The notes beneath the pieces are model-generated. The model had not been told where the DNA came from, did not search any database, and was given only the letters and a program-made list of their open reading frames with translations. 64,000 nt of DNA from Planococcus sp. MSAK28401 (lineage in GTDB: Bacteria > Bacillota > Bacilli > Bacillales_A > Planococcaceae): NCBI RefSeq assembly GCF_018283455.1, contig NZ_JAAMTH010000001.1, forward strand, positions 2,337,501-2,401,500, read 5' to 3'. Below, one piece after another: positions 1 to 6,905 of the stretch. Numbering within the stretch: position 1 is the stretch's first letter; every line of letters begins with the position of its first letter. A program made the position numbers and the translations under genes.

Positions 1-19
1 TTTGAGCGGGAGTGCAGAT

Positions 20-292
20 ATGGACAGCAATCTTCTATTTTATGCATCGAAGAAAGAATGGTCTCCTTACGATGAAGCAGCTGTATTGAAAATGGATTAC
101 CCAAAACGGGCAGAGCTCGCACACTCCATTAATTGCGAAGGGCTTCTTGTTGACTTGTCGCTCGATCAGCATCCCGAAGTCCGCAAAGGTGTCGCCGCAA
201 ATGCAGCCACGCCATTGACGACCTTAAAACGGTTGGCAGAGCAGGATTTGTGCATTTCCGTACAGGAAAAAGCAAAAAAAAACACTCAATGA
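20..292 (+). CDS. LRV-repeat-like small protein, possibly cut by the window edge
   Basis: About 90 residues. The middle part (LDQHPEVRKGVAANAATPL, then LKRLAEQD) fits one unit of the variant leucine-rich (LRV) or HEAT-like repeat, in which short helices carry an EVR.AVA.NP.TP core. Such repeats usually serve protein binding; no enzyme motif is visible. The ATG at 20 has a GGGAG seven bases upstream and is preferred, but the frame stays open to the left edge, so a longer protein starting outside the window is possible. A rho-independent terminator follows. Function unknown. Confidence 0.6.
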   Translation: MDSNLLFYASKKEWSPYDEAAVLKMDYPKRAELAHSINCEGLLVDLSLDQHPEVRKGVAANAATPLTTLKRLAEQDLCISVQEKAKKNTQ

Positions 293-317
293 ACAATCCT
301 TAAAATCATAAACTGAT

Positions 318-346
318 GCTTCCCAATCATAGGGAAGCTTTTTAAT
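318..346 (+). terminator. Rho-independent terminator of the LRV-like gene
   Basis: Seven-base-pair stem GCTTCCC/GGGAAGC (318-324 with 332-338) followed by a run of T. It separates the first gene from csbD. Confidence 0.8.
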
Positions 347-357
347 TATTGCCAGAG

Positions 358-382
358 GTTTACAAATTTAAAAACAGGCTAC
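358..382 (+). promoter_or_regulatory. Candidate sigma-B promoter of the CsbD gene
   Basis: GTTTAC (358-363), a 13-base spacer and GGCTAC (377-382) resemble the Bacillus sigma-B consensus GTTTAA-N12-15-GGGTAT. CsbD is a classical sigma-B target in Bacillus, which supports the call. The -10 element departs from consensus at two positions. Confidence 0.6.
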
Positions 383-418
383 ACATGCAGTAAGGAAATT
401 TCAAAGGGAGGCATTCAA

Positions 419-610
419 ATGGCTGATAAAAAAGGATTCTCTGATAAACTGAAAGGCGCCGTCAGCAAAGGCAAAGGCGAATTGAAAGACCAAGTGGGCA
501 ACGCGACAGATAACCCTGACATGCAGGCTGAAGGCAAATCAGACAAAACAAAGGGCAATGTGCAAGATACGGTCGGCAAGTTCAAAGAAGGCTTTAATAA
601 AGATAAATAA
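419..610 (+). CDS. csbD: CsbD family general stress protein
   Basis: A 63-residue, very hydrophilic protein rich in Lys, Asp and Gly, opening MADKKGFSDKLKGAV and containing KGELKDQVGNATD and KTKGNVQDTVGKFKEGF. This matches the small CsbD family, whose members are induced by general stress and whose biochemical role is unknown. Length is as expected. AAGGGAGG lies upstream of the ATG, a sigma-B-like promoter is at 358-382 and a terminator follows at once, so this is a single-gene transcript. It shares its apparent control with the two YflT-domain genes downstream. Confidence 0.9.
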   Translation: MADKKGFSDKLKGAVSKGKGELKDQVGNATDNPDMQAEGKSDKTKGNVQDTVGKFKEGFNKDK

Positions 611-617
611 GTACACG

Positions 618-647
618 AAACCTGGCGCAACTGCCGGGTTTTTTTAT
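618..647 (+). terminator. Rho-independent terminator of csbD
   Basis: Stem AACCTGGC/GCCGGGTT (one G-T pair) closed by a six-base loop and followed by TTTTTTATTT. Confidence 0.85.
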
Positions 648-661
648 TTCCAAATTTTAAT

Positions 662-690
662 TTTCATAACTGCGTGAATTCAGTTATAAT
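662..690 (+). promoter_or_regulatory. Candidate sigma-A promoter of brnQ
   Basis: TATAAT at 685-690 is a perfect -10 element; TTTCAT at 662-667 sits 17 bases upstream as a weak -35. The distance to the brnQ start is about 40 bases. Confidence 0.5.
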
Positions 691-732
691 AAATCCTTGT
701 GCGACTATCTTTAATGTAGAAGGAGAACTCCC

Positions 733-2055
733 ATGAATAAGAAAACGCTTACAAATTCTGAAACCTTAACTATTGGCCTTATGCTTTTCGCGCTATTTCT
801 TGGCGCTGGAAATTTAATCTTCCCTCCCTATCTCGGACAATTGGCAGGAGAACAATTGCTCCCCGCCATCACGGGCTTTTTATTAACAGGCGTCGGCTTG
901 CCGCTGTTAGGCATACTCGCCATCGCAAAAGCGGGCGGAGACTTGCAGTCGATTGCCGGACGGGTCCACCCAGTCTTTGGCATCGTCTTCACGATGATTG
1001 TCTATTTGGCTATCGGGCCATTCTTTGGGATTCCCCGAACCGCCACTGTCGCCTTTGAAATTGGCACTGCGCCTTTTTTGTCCGCTGAAATGTCATCATC
1101 TTTCTGGTCATTACTCCTTTTCACCCTCATCTTCTTTGTCATTACTGTGCTGTTTGCGCTGAACCCGACGAAACTTGTTGATCGAATCGGTAAAATCCTG
1201 ACGCCGATCCTCATCGTCGTCATTGGCTTCCTGGCTGTCAAGAGTTTCCTGACGCCTATGGGGCCAATCGGTGCGCCTGTCGGAAATTATGATACAGAAG
1301 CGTTCTTCGAAAGCTTTCTTCAAGGCTATTTGACGATGGACGCAATTGCTGCGCTCGTATTCGGGATTGTCATCATCCAATCCATCCGCGCAAAAGGCGT
1401 TGAAGACAAGAACACCATTTTGAAAACAACAGCGTATGCTGGATTCATTGCGGCAGCCGGTTTGTCGCTAGTCTACCTATCCTTAAGCTATATCGGGGCA
1501 ACCAGTGTAGAAGCTATTGGCATGCAAGACAACGGCGGAGAAGTCATTGCGCTCGCTTCACGCGTCCTGTATGGCGAAATTGGCGGCATCATTTTGGCTG
1601 CTGCCATCACATTCGCTTGCCTGACAACTTCCATCGGGCTTGTGTCAGCTACAGCACAGTTTTTCAATAAAATCTTCCCTCAACTCCCTTATGTGGCCTA
1701 TGTATTCGTATTCGCCGGATTTTCAACTATCATTGCCAATGTCGGATTAACTCAATTGATTGCCATTTCATTGCCGGTATTATTGGCCATCTATCCGCTC
1801 GCAATTGTTCTTGTTATCCTGTCATTTTTCGATCATTCCTTTTATCGAAAATCGTACGTTTATATCATTCCCCTTGTTCTTACGGGTGTTATCAGCGTTT
1901 TTGATGCATTGAAAAGTACAGGTTTTGAGTTCAATGCAATCACGCAGATTTTCTCTTACCTGCCGTTTTACGAGCAAGGGATTGGTTGGCTTGTTCCCGC
2001 AATCATCGGAACCCTTGTAGGCATCGTCATTGCACGAACCAACCATAAACGATAA
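733..2055 (+). CDS. brnQ: Branched-chain amino acid carrier BrnQ
   Basis: A 440-residue integral membrane protein with about twelve hydrophobic segments. It fits the LIVCS family of sodium- or proton-coupled leucine/isoleucine/valine carriers by length and by the N-terminal stretch LFALFLGAGNLIFPP, a hallmark of the family; GFLLTGVGLPLLGILA follows. AGAAGGAGA precedes the ATG. The gene is monocistronic, between a promoter candidate at 662-690 and a strong terminator at 2070-2106. No T-box leader is visible in front of it. Substrate preference among the three branched-chain amino acids cannot be read from sequence. Confidence 0.92.
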   Translation: MNKKTLTNSETLTIGLMLFALFLGAGNLIFPPYLGQLAGEQLLPAITGFLLTGVGLPLLGILAIAKAGGDLQSIAGRVHPVFGIVFTMIVYLAIGPFFGIPRTATVAFEIGTAPFLSAEMSSSFWSLLLFTLIFFVITVLFALNPTKLVDRIGKILTPILIVVIGFLAVKSFLTPMGPIGAPVGNYDTEAFFESFLQGYLTMDAIAALVFGIVIIQSIRAKGVEDKNTILKTTAYAGFIAAAGLSLVYLSLSYIGATSVEAIGMQDNGGEVIALASRVLYGEIGGIILAAAITFACLTTSIGLVSATAQFFNKIFPQLPYVAYVFVFAGFSTIIANVGLTQLIAISLPVLLAIYPLAIVLVILSFFDHSFYRKSYVYIIPLVLTGVISVFDALKSTGFEFNAITQIFSYLPFYEQGIGWLVPAIIGTLVGIVIARTNHKR

Positions 2056-2069
2056 TTCCATGCACACAA

Positions 2070-2106
2070 AAGGCCAGAGAAATTTTACATTTCTCTGGCC
2101 TTTTTC
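2070..2106 (+). terminator. Strong, probably bidirectional terminator between brnQ and the YflT-domain gene
   Basis: Twelve-base-pair stem AGGCCAGAGAAA/TTTCTCTGGCCT flanked by A-rich sequence on the left and TTTTT on the right, so it can end the converging transcripts on both strands. Confidence 0.9.
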
Positions 2107-2111
2107 TAATT

Positions 2112-3056
2112 TTAAAATAGCCGCGGCGTCGGTGGCGTTCCCGTCTTTTTCTCTACGTTTTTATGGAAGTCGTCAACGTCTTTAGGGTTTTTTGTTGATT
2201 CGAAATCGTCACGGCGCTCCGTCTCGGCTAGGTGCTCTTCTTCTGAATCACGGCCGAACGGCGCTGGCCCGAGATTCGGATCGGCTCCTGGAGAAGGCTC
2301 ATCTTGCCGGCGGTTCACGCCGTCTTCACGGTTCAGTTGTTTTTCACCGTCTTGATCACCAAGTTTTGGTTCATGTTCCATACGCTTTTCGGATGGCTTT
2401 TCCGCTTCCGATGGTTTGACACGATCGGTTGTCGGATGGATTTCATCGCCTTTTAAACGGGAATCCTGAGATTTGCTGTGTAATTGGGATTTATTCGTCT
2501 GCTCACGCGTCGCATCGCTTGTATAGATGTCTTCAACGCCAGTATCGTGGCGGCCTTCATGCTTTTGGATATCTTTGTCGATGAGCTTTTCATCGTCATG
2601 CCTTCTGCCGTCCCGTTCAACATCACGACCAAATGGCGCAAACGCTGTATTGCGCTCCCCAGCGTCCATGTCCATCGGGCGGTTATCGTCCGAATGGGAA
2701 GAGAAATGTTCGCTTTCACCATCCCCATTAGGCGCCCCATCGGTATACAATAGGACAGCGCCGCGTTCAATTTCGCGCTCGTAATGGTCGGCCTTGTCGC
2801 GATCGACACCGAATTCATCGAGCTTAGCACGAGCTTTATCTTCCCCAGTCAAAAGGGTTTTGATACGGTTGCCAAAAGAGTTCGCTTTGTTGGAATCCAC
2901 GCCATAACGGTCGTGTGCTTCGTTCACTAAATTTTTGTCATTTGCGAGCACATGGATATCTTCATTCCGGTAGCCTTTTGAAATAAGGTCTTCCAGAGCA
3001 CGTTCCATTTCTTCCTGTGTATAAACAATTTCAAATTGACGGTTTGTCTGTGCCAT
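2112..3056 (-). CDS. YflT-domain general stress protein, long form
   Basis: 314 residues. Residues 1-110 form a YflT-type (general stress protein 17M) domain: FEIVYTQEEMERALEDL, then GYRNEDIHVLA, and later the ERGAVLLYTDG strand. The remaining 200 residues are a highly charged, low-complexity tail rich in Asp, Glu, Arg and Lys with repeats of the type FGRD, and are probably disordered. The ATG has AGGAGG upstream, and a sigma-B-like promoter lies at 3096-3122. The shorter paralogue next door shares only the N-terminal domain. Family members are stress-induced; their molecular role is not established. Confidence 0.85.
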   Translation of the reverse strand: MAQTNRQFEIVYTQEEMERALEDLISKGYRNEDIHVLANDKNLVNEAHDRYGVDSNKANSFGNRIKTLLTGEDKARAKLDEFGVDRDKADHYEREIERGAVLLYTDGAPNGDGESEHFSSHSDDNRPMDMDAGERNTAFAPFGRDVERDGRRHDDEKLIDKDIQKHEGRHDTGVEDIYTSDATREQTNKSQLHSKSQDSRLKGDEIHPTTDRVKPSEAEKPSEKRMEHEPKLGDQDGEKQLNREDGVNRRQDEPSPGADPNLGPAPFGRDSEEEHLAETERRDDFESTKNPKDVDDFHKNVEKKTGTPPTPRLF

Positions 3057-3095
3057 TCATAAAACCTCCTGATTTTAACTTGTCTTGCTATTTGT

Positions 3096-3122
3096 TTACC
3101 CGCACTTTATCGTTGCTAAAAC
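3096..3122 (-). promoter_or_regulatory. Candidate sigma-B promoter of the long YflT-domain gene
   Basis: Read on the minus strand: GTTTTA (3122-3117), 15-base spacer, GGGTAA (3101-3096). Good agreement with the sigma-B consensus, about 40 bases before the start codon. Confidence 0.7.
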
Positions 3123-3181
3123 ATTTCGTTTCTTCTATATAACTACTTTAAGCCTGATAAAGCCCGGTTTATCGGATAAAA

Positions 3182-3212
3182 TAAAAAATCCCGGTCCTTT
3201 ATAGACCGGGAC
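3182..3212 (-). terminator. Terminator of the short YflT-domain gene
   Basis: CCCGGTC/GACCGGG stem (3190-3196 with 3204-3210) with a run of A on the plus strand, which gives a U tract in the minus-strand RNA. Confidence 0.85.
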
Positions 3213-3219
3213 CGAGACA

Positions 3220-3813
3220 TCATCTGTATTTTTTATCCGTCTTGGTTTGTGCTTCGGTTTTGCTCGTTCCGCCTCTTGCTTTTTCGACTTCTGCTTTTTC
3301 TTGTGTCGTAAACGATACATGGCGTTCGTCTTTCACTAAGGTCGGATCTTGAAGGAAAGTCTCTCCGCGGGCGAAACGGTCTTCCTGTTCATCATAGTTA
3401 TTATCGACAGACTGGATATACTGGCGGCGCTCTGCGTCAGTTGGTTCATGTTCCGGTGCTCCTTCCGATTCTTCCAGCGCATCGATGATCCCTTTTCTTT
3501 CGTCTTCTACGTAGAGCAAGATTCCGCCTTTAGCGACATCTTCTGTATACCGCTGCGACTCTTCTTGTGATAGGCCAAGTGAATCAATAGATTCCTTGAC
3601 TGCGCTTTTTCCTGTCACGAAACTCTTCATTTTATCTCCAAAGGTCCCCGCTTTTTCAACTTCCACTTGGCGATCGTTCAATCCATCGGTATGTTCAGCG
3701 ACCGCATGGATTTCGTTTGAAGAATAGCCTTGCTCATTAAGCTGGGTCATTTTACGCTCTAAGTCCTCCTGAGAATACACAATCCCAAGCACTTTTTTAT
3801 TTGATGAGTTCAT
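3220..3813 (-). CDS. YflT-domain general stress protein, short form
   Basis: 197 residues. The first 105 residues are a YflT domain (VLGIVYSQEDLERKMTQL, GYSSNEIHAVAE, GGILLYVED), paralogous to the domain in the gene downstream (2112-3056). The tail is again charged and probably disordered. A purine-rich GGGGG precedes the ATG. A well-formed sigma-B-like promoter lies at 3858-3884, and a terminator separates it from the paralogue, so the two genes are separate transcripts under similar control. Role inferred only from family: general stress response. Confidence 0.85.
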   Translation of the reverse strand: MNSSNKKVLGIVYSQEDLERKMTQLNEQGYSSNEIHAVAEHTDGLNDRQVEVEKAGTFGDKMKSFVTGKSAVKESIDSLGLSQEESQRYTEDVAKGGILLYVEDERKGIIDALEESEGAPEHEPTDAERRQYIQSVDNNYDEQEDRFARGETFLQDPTLVKDERHVSFTTQEKAEVEKARGGTSKTEAQTKTDKKYR

Positions 3814-4212
3814 TATAATACCCCCGTTTAATTGGTTTTAACGCTCATTATTCTTCCTTACCCTTCTTTGCACCTTATCTAAACTTTCACGAAATTATTT
3901 CGATAGAACAAAAGGACTAGTAGTAAGTCCAAATACTGTAATGATTTGGCTATTATTTTAGCTGTTAGGCACTTTTTACCTTTTTTCTCAAAACAAGAGT
4001 AATAGAAATAAAAAAGCAGTTTATTTTGAAAATTGATGCTATCATAGATTTAATATATGTAAATAAAGTAAAATGTGGATGTGGAGGCGGTAATTATCGT
4101 ACTAAACAATCTCTCGGATATACGCTTGTCAGGGCCGCCTGGCCAAGCGGAGGAAAACTCTCCTACATGGATGATTGAAGTACTGCCCATGCAAATGGAA
4201 AGGAGAGCGGAC
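3814..4212. other. Intergenic region between the stress gene and the peptide-regulator gene
   Basis: About 400 bases, AT-rich. The left end holds the sigma-B promoter of the minus-strand gene. Near 4026-4056 TTGAAA, then TTTAAT/TAATAT, give a weak sigma-A candidate for the regulator. An in-frame ATG at 4075 would extend the regulator by 46 residues, but it has no convincing ribosome site and the extension does not resemble the family. I see no further gene. Confidence 0.5.
3858..3884 (-). promoter_or_regulatory. Candidate sigma-B promoter of the short YflT-domain gene
   Basis: Minus strand: GTTTAG (3884-3879), 15-base spacer, GGGTAA (3863-3858). The layout is the same as at 3096-3122, including spacer length. 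Confidence 0.72.
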
Positions 4213-5502
4213 ATGGACACAGGAATGCGACTGAAATATCATCGGCTGAAAAAACGTTTCAGCATGGAAGAAACTGCATCGGGCATTTTCTCTTCAAAAG
4301 ATTTAAAAAAAATTGAAGCTGGGTTAAAAGAACCCGCACTTAAAGATTTAGAAGCGTTATGCAAAAAACTCGAAATCCCACTAGCTGCCAAAGACAATCC
4401 GATCGGCAAGGTGCTAGTGAAAAACTTTAAAAATTCATTGCTCCATCCCCAAAACAAAGGCAAGATCATGGAGCATTATGCAGATATCTGCAACCATCCT
4501 CTCCTGCGCGCAGACGAAGATGTCGAACTCGAATTCGATATTCAACAAATCCGCTATTTCATCATTACAGGCGATTTGGAAAGTGCAGAAAAGAAAATCA
4601 AAGAGATGGACCGTTTCAAGGAGTTCATGGATCAAGAGCAGTATTATCTGTATCACAAATACAATGGTAACTATAATTACATCTTGAATGATTATGAGAA
4701 TGCGTTGAAAACATACTTAATTGCTGAAAAAATTGCTCCAAAGTCTATATCTGCCGCTGAAATAGGAGATTTATACTATTCTATTGGCATCTCAAGCAAT
4801 CACTGCGAAGAACATGAATTAGCTTTCAAATATTCAGAGTTGGCTTTAAAAATTTACCAGCAAGAGTTCGTTCCCAAACGAATTGTAGAGTGCCATTTGA
4901 ATATTGCGATTACCCATGAATACTTTGGTAATCACAAGTTGTCTATGGAGCACTATAAAAATGCTTTAACTATAGGCAGTAAATTGGATATTGATATCCT
5001 TAAATTTACCACCGAATATAATGTCGGGTATTCCAACTTTATATACCAACAATATGAAGAGGCTATTCCACATTTGAATAACTCCTTGAAATATATACCT
5101 GAAGAATATATAGCAGATAATATTTCAGCACATTGTGTGTTAATTAAGAGCTATCTAGAACTAGGCAACAAATCTAAAGCTAAAGAAATAATGAAAGTTG
5201 GCCAAAGGTTAGTTGAAGCTAAAAATGTTAGAATCGATTCTCCTTCAAACGATCTTTTTAAGGATGCGTATATGGAATTTGTATCTTTAACTTATTTACT
5301 AAATGATGAAGATGAGAAGTTTGAGGAAATTATATTAAATAAGTTAATTACTAGTTTTACAAATTCAAACAGTTATCATGATTTGGGATATTATTTAGGC
5401 TATTTGGGTAAAGTCTACTTTAAGCAGGAACGTTATAAAGAATCTGCTGAAGCATTAGAAAAATCGAGAGATGCTTATAAAGAGGTACTCAATATTAGAT
5501 AG
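4213..5502 (+). CDS. RRNPP-type peptide-responsive regulator (HTH plus TPR)
   Basis: 429 residues from the ATG at 4213, chosen because GGAAAGGAGAG sits just upstream; a longer frame from 4075 lacks a ribosome site. Residues 5-60 look like an XRE-type helix-turn-helix (LKYHRLKKRFSMEETA, then LKKIEAGLKEPALKDLEALC). Residues 100-425 are helical pairs typical of tetratricopeptide repeats, e.g. AEIGDLYYSIGISSNHCEEH and YLGKVYFKQERYKESAEALE. This is the layout of PlcR, NprR and related regulators that bind re-imported signal peptides. The gene directly downstream encodes a secreted repeat peptide, its likely ligand source. The TPR half is more AT-rich than its neighbours, hinting at transfer. Targets are unknown. 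Confidence 0.85.
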   Translation: MDTGMRLKYHRLKKRFSMEETASGIFSSKDLKKIEAGLKEPALKDLEALCKKLEIPLAAKDNPIGKVLVKNFKNSLLHPQNKGKIMEHYADICNHPLLRADEDVELEFDIQQIRYFIITGDLESAEKKIKEMDRFKEFMDQEQYYLYHKYNGNYNYILNDYENALKTYLIAEKIAPKSISAAEIGDLYYSIGISSNHCEEHELAFKYSELALKIYQQEFVPKRIVECHLNIAITHEYFGNHKLSMEHYKNALTIGSKLDIDILKFTTEYNVGYSNFIYQQYEEAIPHLNNSLKYIPEEYIADNISAHCVLIKSYLELGNKSKAKEIMKVGQRLVEAKNVRIDSPSNDLFKDAYMEFVSLTYLLNDEDEKFEEIILNKLITSFTNSNSYHDLGYYLGYLGKVYFKQERYKESAEALEKSRDAYKEVLNIR

Positions 5503-5514
5503 GAGTGGGAAATA

Positions 5515-5991
5515 ATGAAAAAAGGTATGGCTGTTTTATTTGTATTCGCTATTGCTATTAGTACTTTACCAAACTCTGATAGTACATCTGCATCTGAAGA
5601 ATTTGCTGCTAAAGCCCGTATTCCTGAGCCTTGGTCTGTACAAGATCAATTTGCTGCTAAGGCCCGTATTCCTGAACCTTGGTCTGTACAAGATCAATTT
5701 GCCGCTAAGGCCCGTATTCCTGAACCTTGGTCTGTACAAGATCAATTTGCTGCTAAGGCCCGTATTCCTGAGCCTTGGTCTGTACAAGATCAATTTGCCG
5801 CTAAGGCCCGTATTCCTGAACCTTGGTCTGTACAAGATCAATTTGCCGCTAAGGCCCGTATTCCTGAACCTTGGTCTGTACAAGATCAATTTGCCGCTAA
5901 GGCCCGTATTCCTGAACCTTGGTCTGTACAAGATCAATTTGCCGCTAAGGCCCGTATTCCTGAACCTTGGTCTGTTAATCCAAAAGCATAA
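5515..5991 (+). CDS. Secreted multi-copy signal peptide precursor (eight 16-residue units)
   Basis: 158 residues. Residues 1-22 look like a Sec signal peptide (MKKGMAVLFVFAIAIST). From residue 30 the protein consists of seven exact copies of FAAKARIPEPWSVQDQ and an eighth, FAAKARIPEPWSV, that ends in NPKA. AGGAGTGGGAA lies before the ATG, 12 bases after the stop of the HTH-TPR regulator, so the two are surely co-transcribed. In RRNPP systems the signal precursor sits directly downstream of its receptor; it usually carries one signal, so eight copies is unusual. The mature peptide is not known; a segment around ARIPEPWSV is the likely core. Each unit also carries AKA, a possible signal-peptidase-like site. 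A terminator follows. Confidence 0.85.
   Translation: MKKGMAVLFVFAIAISTLPNSDSTSASEEFAAKARIPEPWSVQDQFAAKARIPEPWSVQDQFAAKARIPEPWSVQDQFAAKARIPEPWSVQDQFAAKARIPEPWSVQDQFAAKARIPEPWSVQDQFAAKARIPEPWSVQDQFAAKARIPEPWSVNPKA
5602..5976 (+). repeat. Tandem 48-bp coding repeat, 7.8 copies
   Basis: Units start at 5602, 5650, 5698, 5746, 5794, 5842, 5890 and 5938 (last one 39 bases before divergence). All differences between units are synonymous: GCT/GCC in the second Ala-Ala position, AAA/AAG in Lys and GAG/GAA in the second Glu. Units 5, 6 and 7 are identical in DNA, pointing to recent duplication or gene conversion. Confidence 0.97.
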
Positions 5992-6010
5992 TTTTCTACA
6001 TCCAAAATTT

Positions 6011-6045
6011 AACCCGCCCTCAAAAATGGAGAGCGGGTTTTTTTG
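6011..6045 (+). terminator. Terminator of the regulator-peptide operon
   Basis: ACCCGC/GCGGGT stem extended by CCTC/GAGA pairing, followed by TTTTTTT. It closes the two-gene cassette before the converging hydrolase gene. Confidence 0.85.
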
Positions 6046-6084
6046 ATAATAAGAAGCGCCACCGGTTATGCCCGTGCATCTTTC

Positions 6085-6819
6085 TTATTGATTTTGTTTT
6101 TTGTCAATCAGGCATTCCTTTACGAAATACGAGAAGATATTACGTGACGCTTCATCGCCTTGCAGCGCAAATTCTTCAGGATGCCATTGGATCCCCATCG
6201 CAAATTGATGATTTGGGCTCTGCAACGCTTCCACAAGGCCATCTGCGGCACGGGCTGCTACTTCTAAGTCTTTTGCGACGTCTTTTACACCTTGGTGATG
6301 GAAAGAATTCACATGAAATTCCTTTTCTTTCATGATTTCATATAGCAAGCTGTCTTCTTCCAATTTTACGGAATGCGTGCGGTGTGTCCGCATAGCCATT
6401 TGTTTATGCTGGTAAAGCGTGCCCTCATATTGAGCTTCTAAATCCTGATACACGGTTCCACCGAAGGCCACGTTAAACATTTGCATGCCGCGGCACATTC
6501 CAATAAACGGTTTATCCAATTTAAGGAAATTCAAAATAAGTTCTGCTTCGTATTTATCGCTGCCGGGATAAACGGCGCCCAAACGGACATGAGGCTCTTC
6601 CCCATAAATATTCGGGTTGATGTCCCCACCCCCTGTTACGATCAATCCATCCAATCGCTCGCAAAGAAGCGGAATATCCTCTTCGTCCACGATCGGGACA
6701 ATCAAAGGCAATCCGCCTGCTTGTAAGATGGCATTTGCGTAGACAGGATCCAAAGAATACATTTGATCTTCTTCTACACGGGCCGTAATTCCAATAACCG
6801 GTTTGTTTTCTGTAGCCAC
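6085..6819 (-). CDS. Class-I glutamine amidotransferase-like hydrolase (gamma-Glu-GABA hydrolase family, C26)
   Basis: About 244 residues from a GTG at 6819 that has GGGGA upstream; an earlier GTG at 6909 would add 30 residues unlike the family and lacks a ribosome site. The sequence opens VATENKPVIGITAR, has LDGLIVTGGGDINP, the nucleophile elbow GMCRGMQMFN and the His-Glu pair in GIQWHPEEF. These are the Cys-His-Glu triad residues of PuuD-type peptidase C26 proteins, which cleave gamma-glutamyl amide bonds. It is the last gene of a minus-strand run from 9416. Substrate cannot be fixed from sequence. Confidence 0.85.
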   Translation of the reverse strand: MATENKPVIGITARVEEDQMYSLDPVYANAILQAGGLPLIVPIVDEEDIPLLCERLDGLIVTGGGDINPNIYGEEPHVRLGAVYPGSDKYEAELILNFLKLDKPFIGMCRGMQMFNVAFGGTVYQDLEAQYEGTLYQHKQMAMRTHRTHSVKLEEDSLLYEIMKEKEFHVNSFHHQGVKDVAKDLEVAARAADGLVEALQSPNHQFAMGIQWHPEEFALQGDEASRNIFSYFVKECLIDKKQNQ

Positions 6820-6905
6820 TATAATTCCCCATTTCTGCACAAAAAAATTTGTCGATGCAGGTTTATACCCTTTTTCAGGCTCATGATAAACTTGCATTTT
6901 CATGT

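Noticed and set aside
691..732. T-box leader before brnQ
   Set aside because: The leader is only about 35 bases long, with none of the conserved AGGGTGGNACCGCG sequence.
3135..3320. Short minus-strand frame
   Set aside because: Overlaps the YflT gene in another frame; it is a shadow with no ribosome site.
4075..4212. Longer start of the HTH-TPR regulator
   Set aside because: ATG at 4075 lacks a ribosome site and adds 46 residues unlike the family; ATG at 4213 has GGAAAGGAGAG.
5602..5976. CRISPR-like array
   Set aside because: The units are directly adjoining with no unique spacers and are translated in a proper gene with ribosome site and signal peptide.
5540..6046. Long open frames in all other frames over the repeat array on both strands
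   Set aside because: The repeat is 48 bp, a multiple of three, so any stop-free frame in one unit stays open in all. None has a ribosome site or signal peptide; the frame with the ribosome site and signal sequence is the real one.
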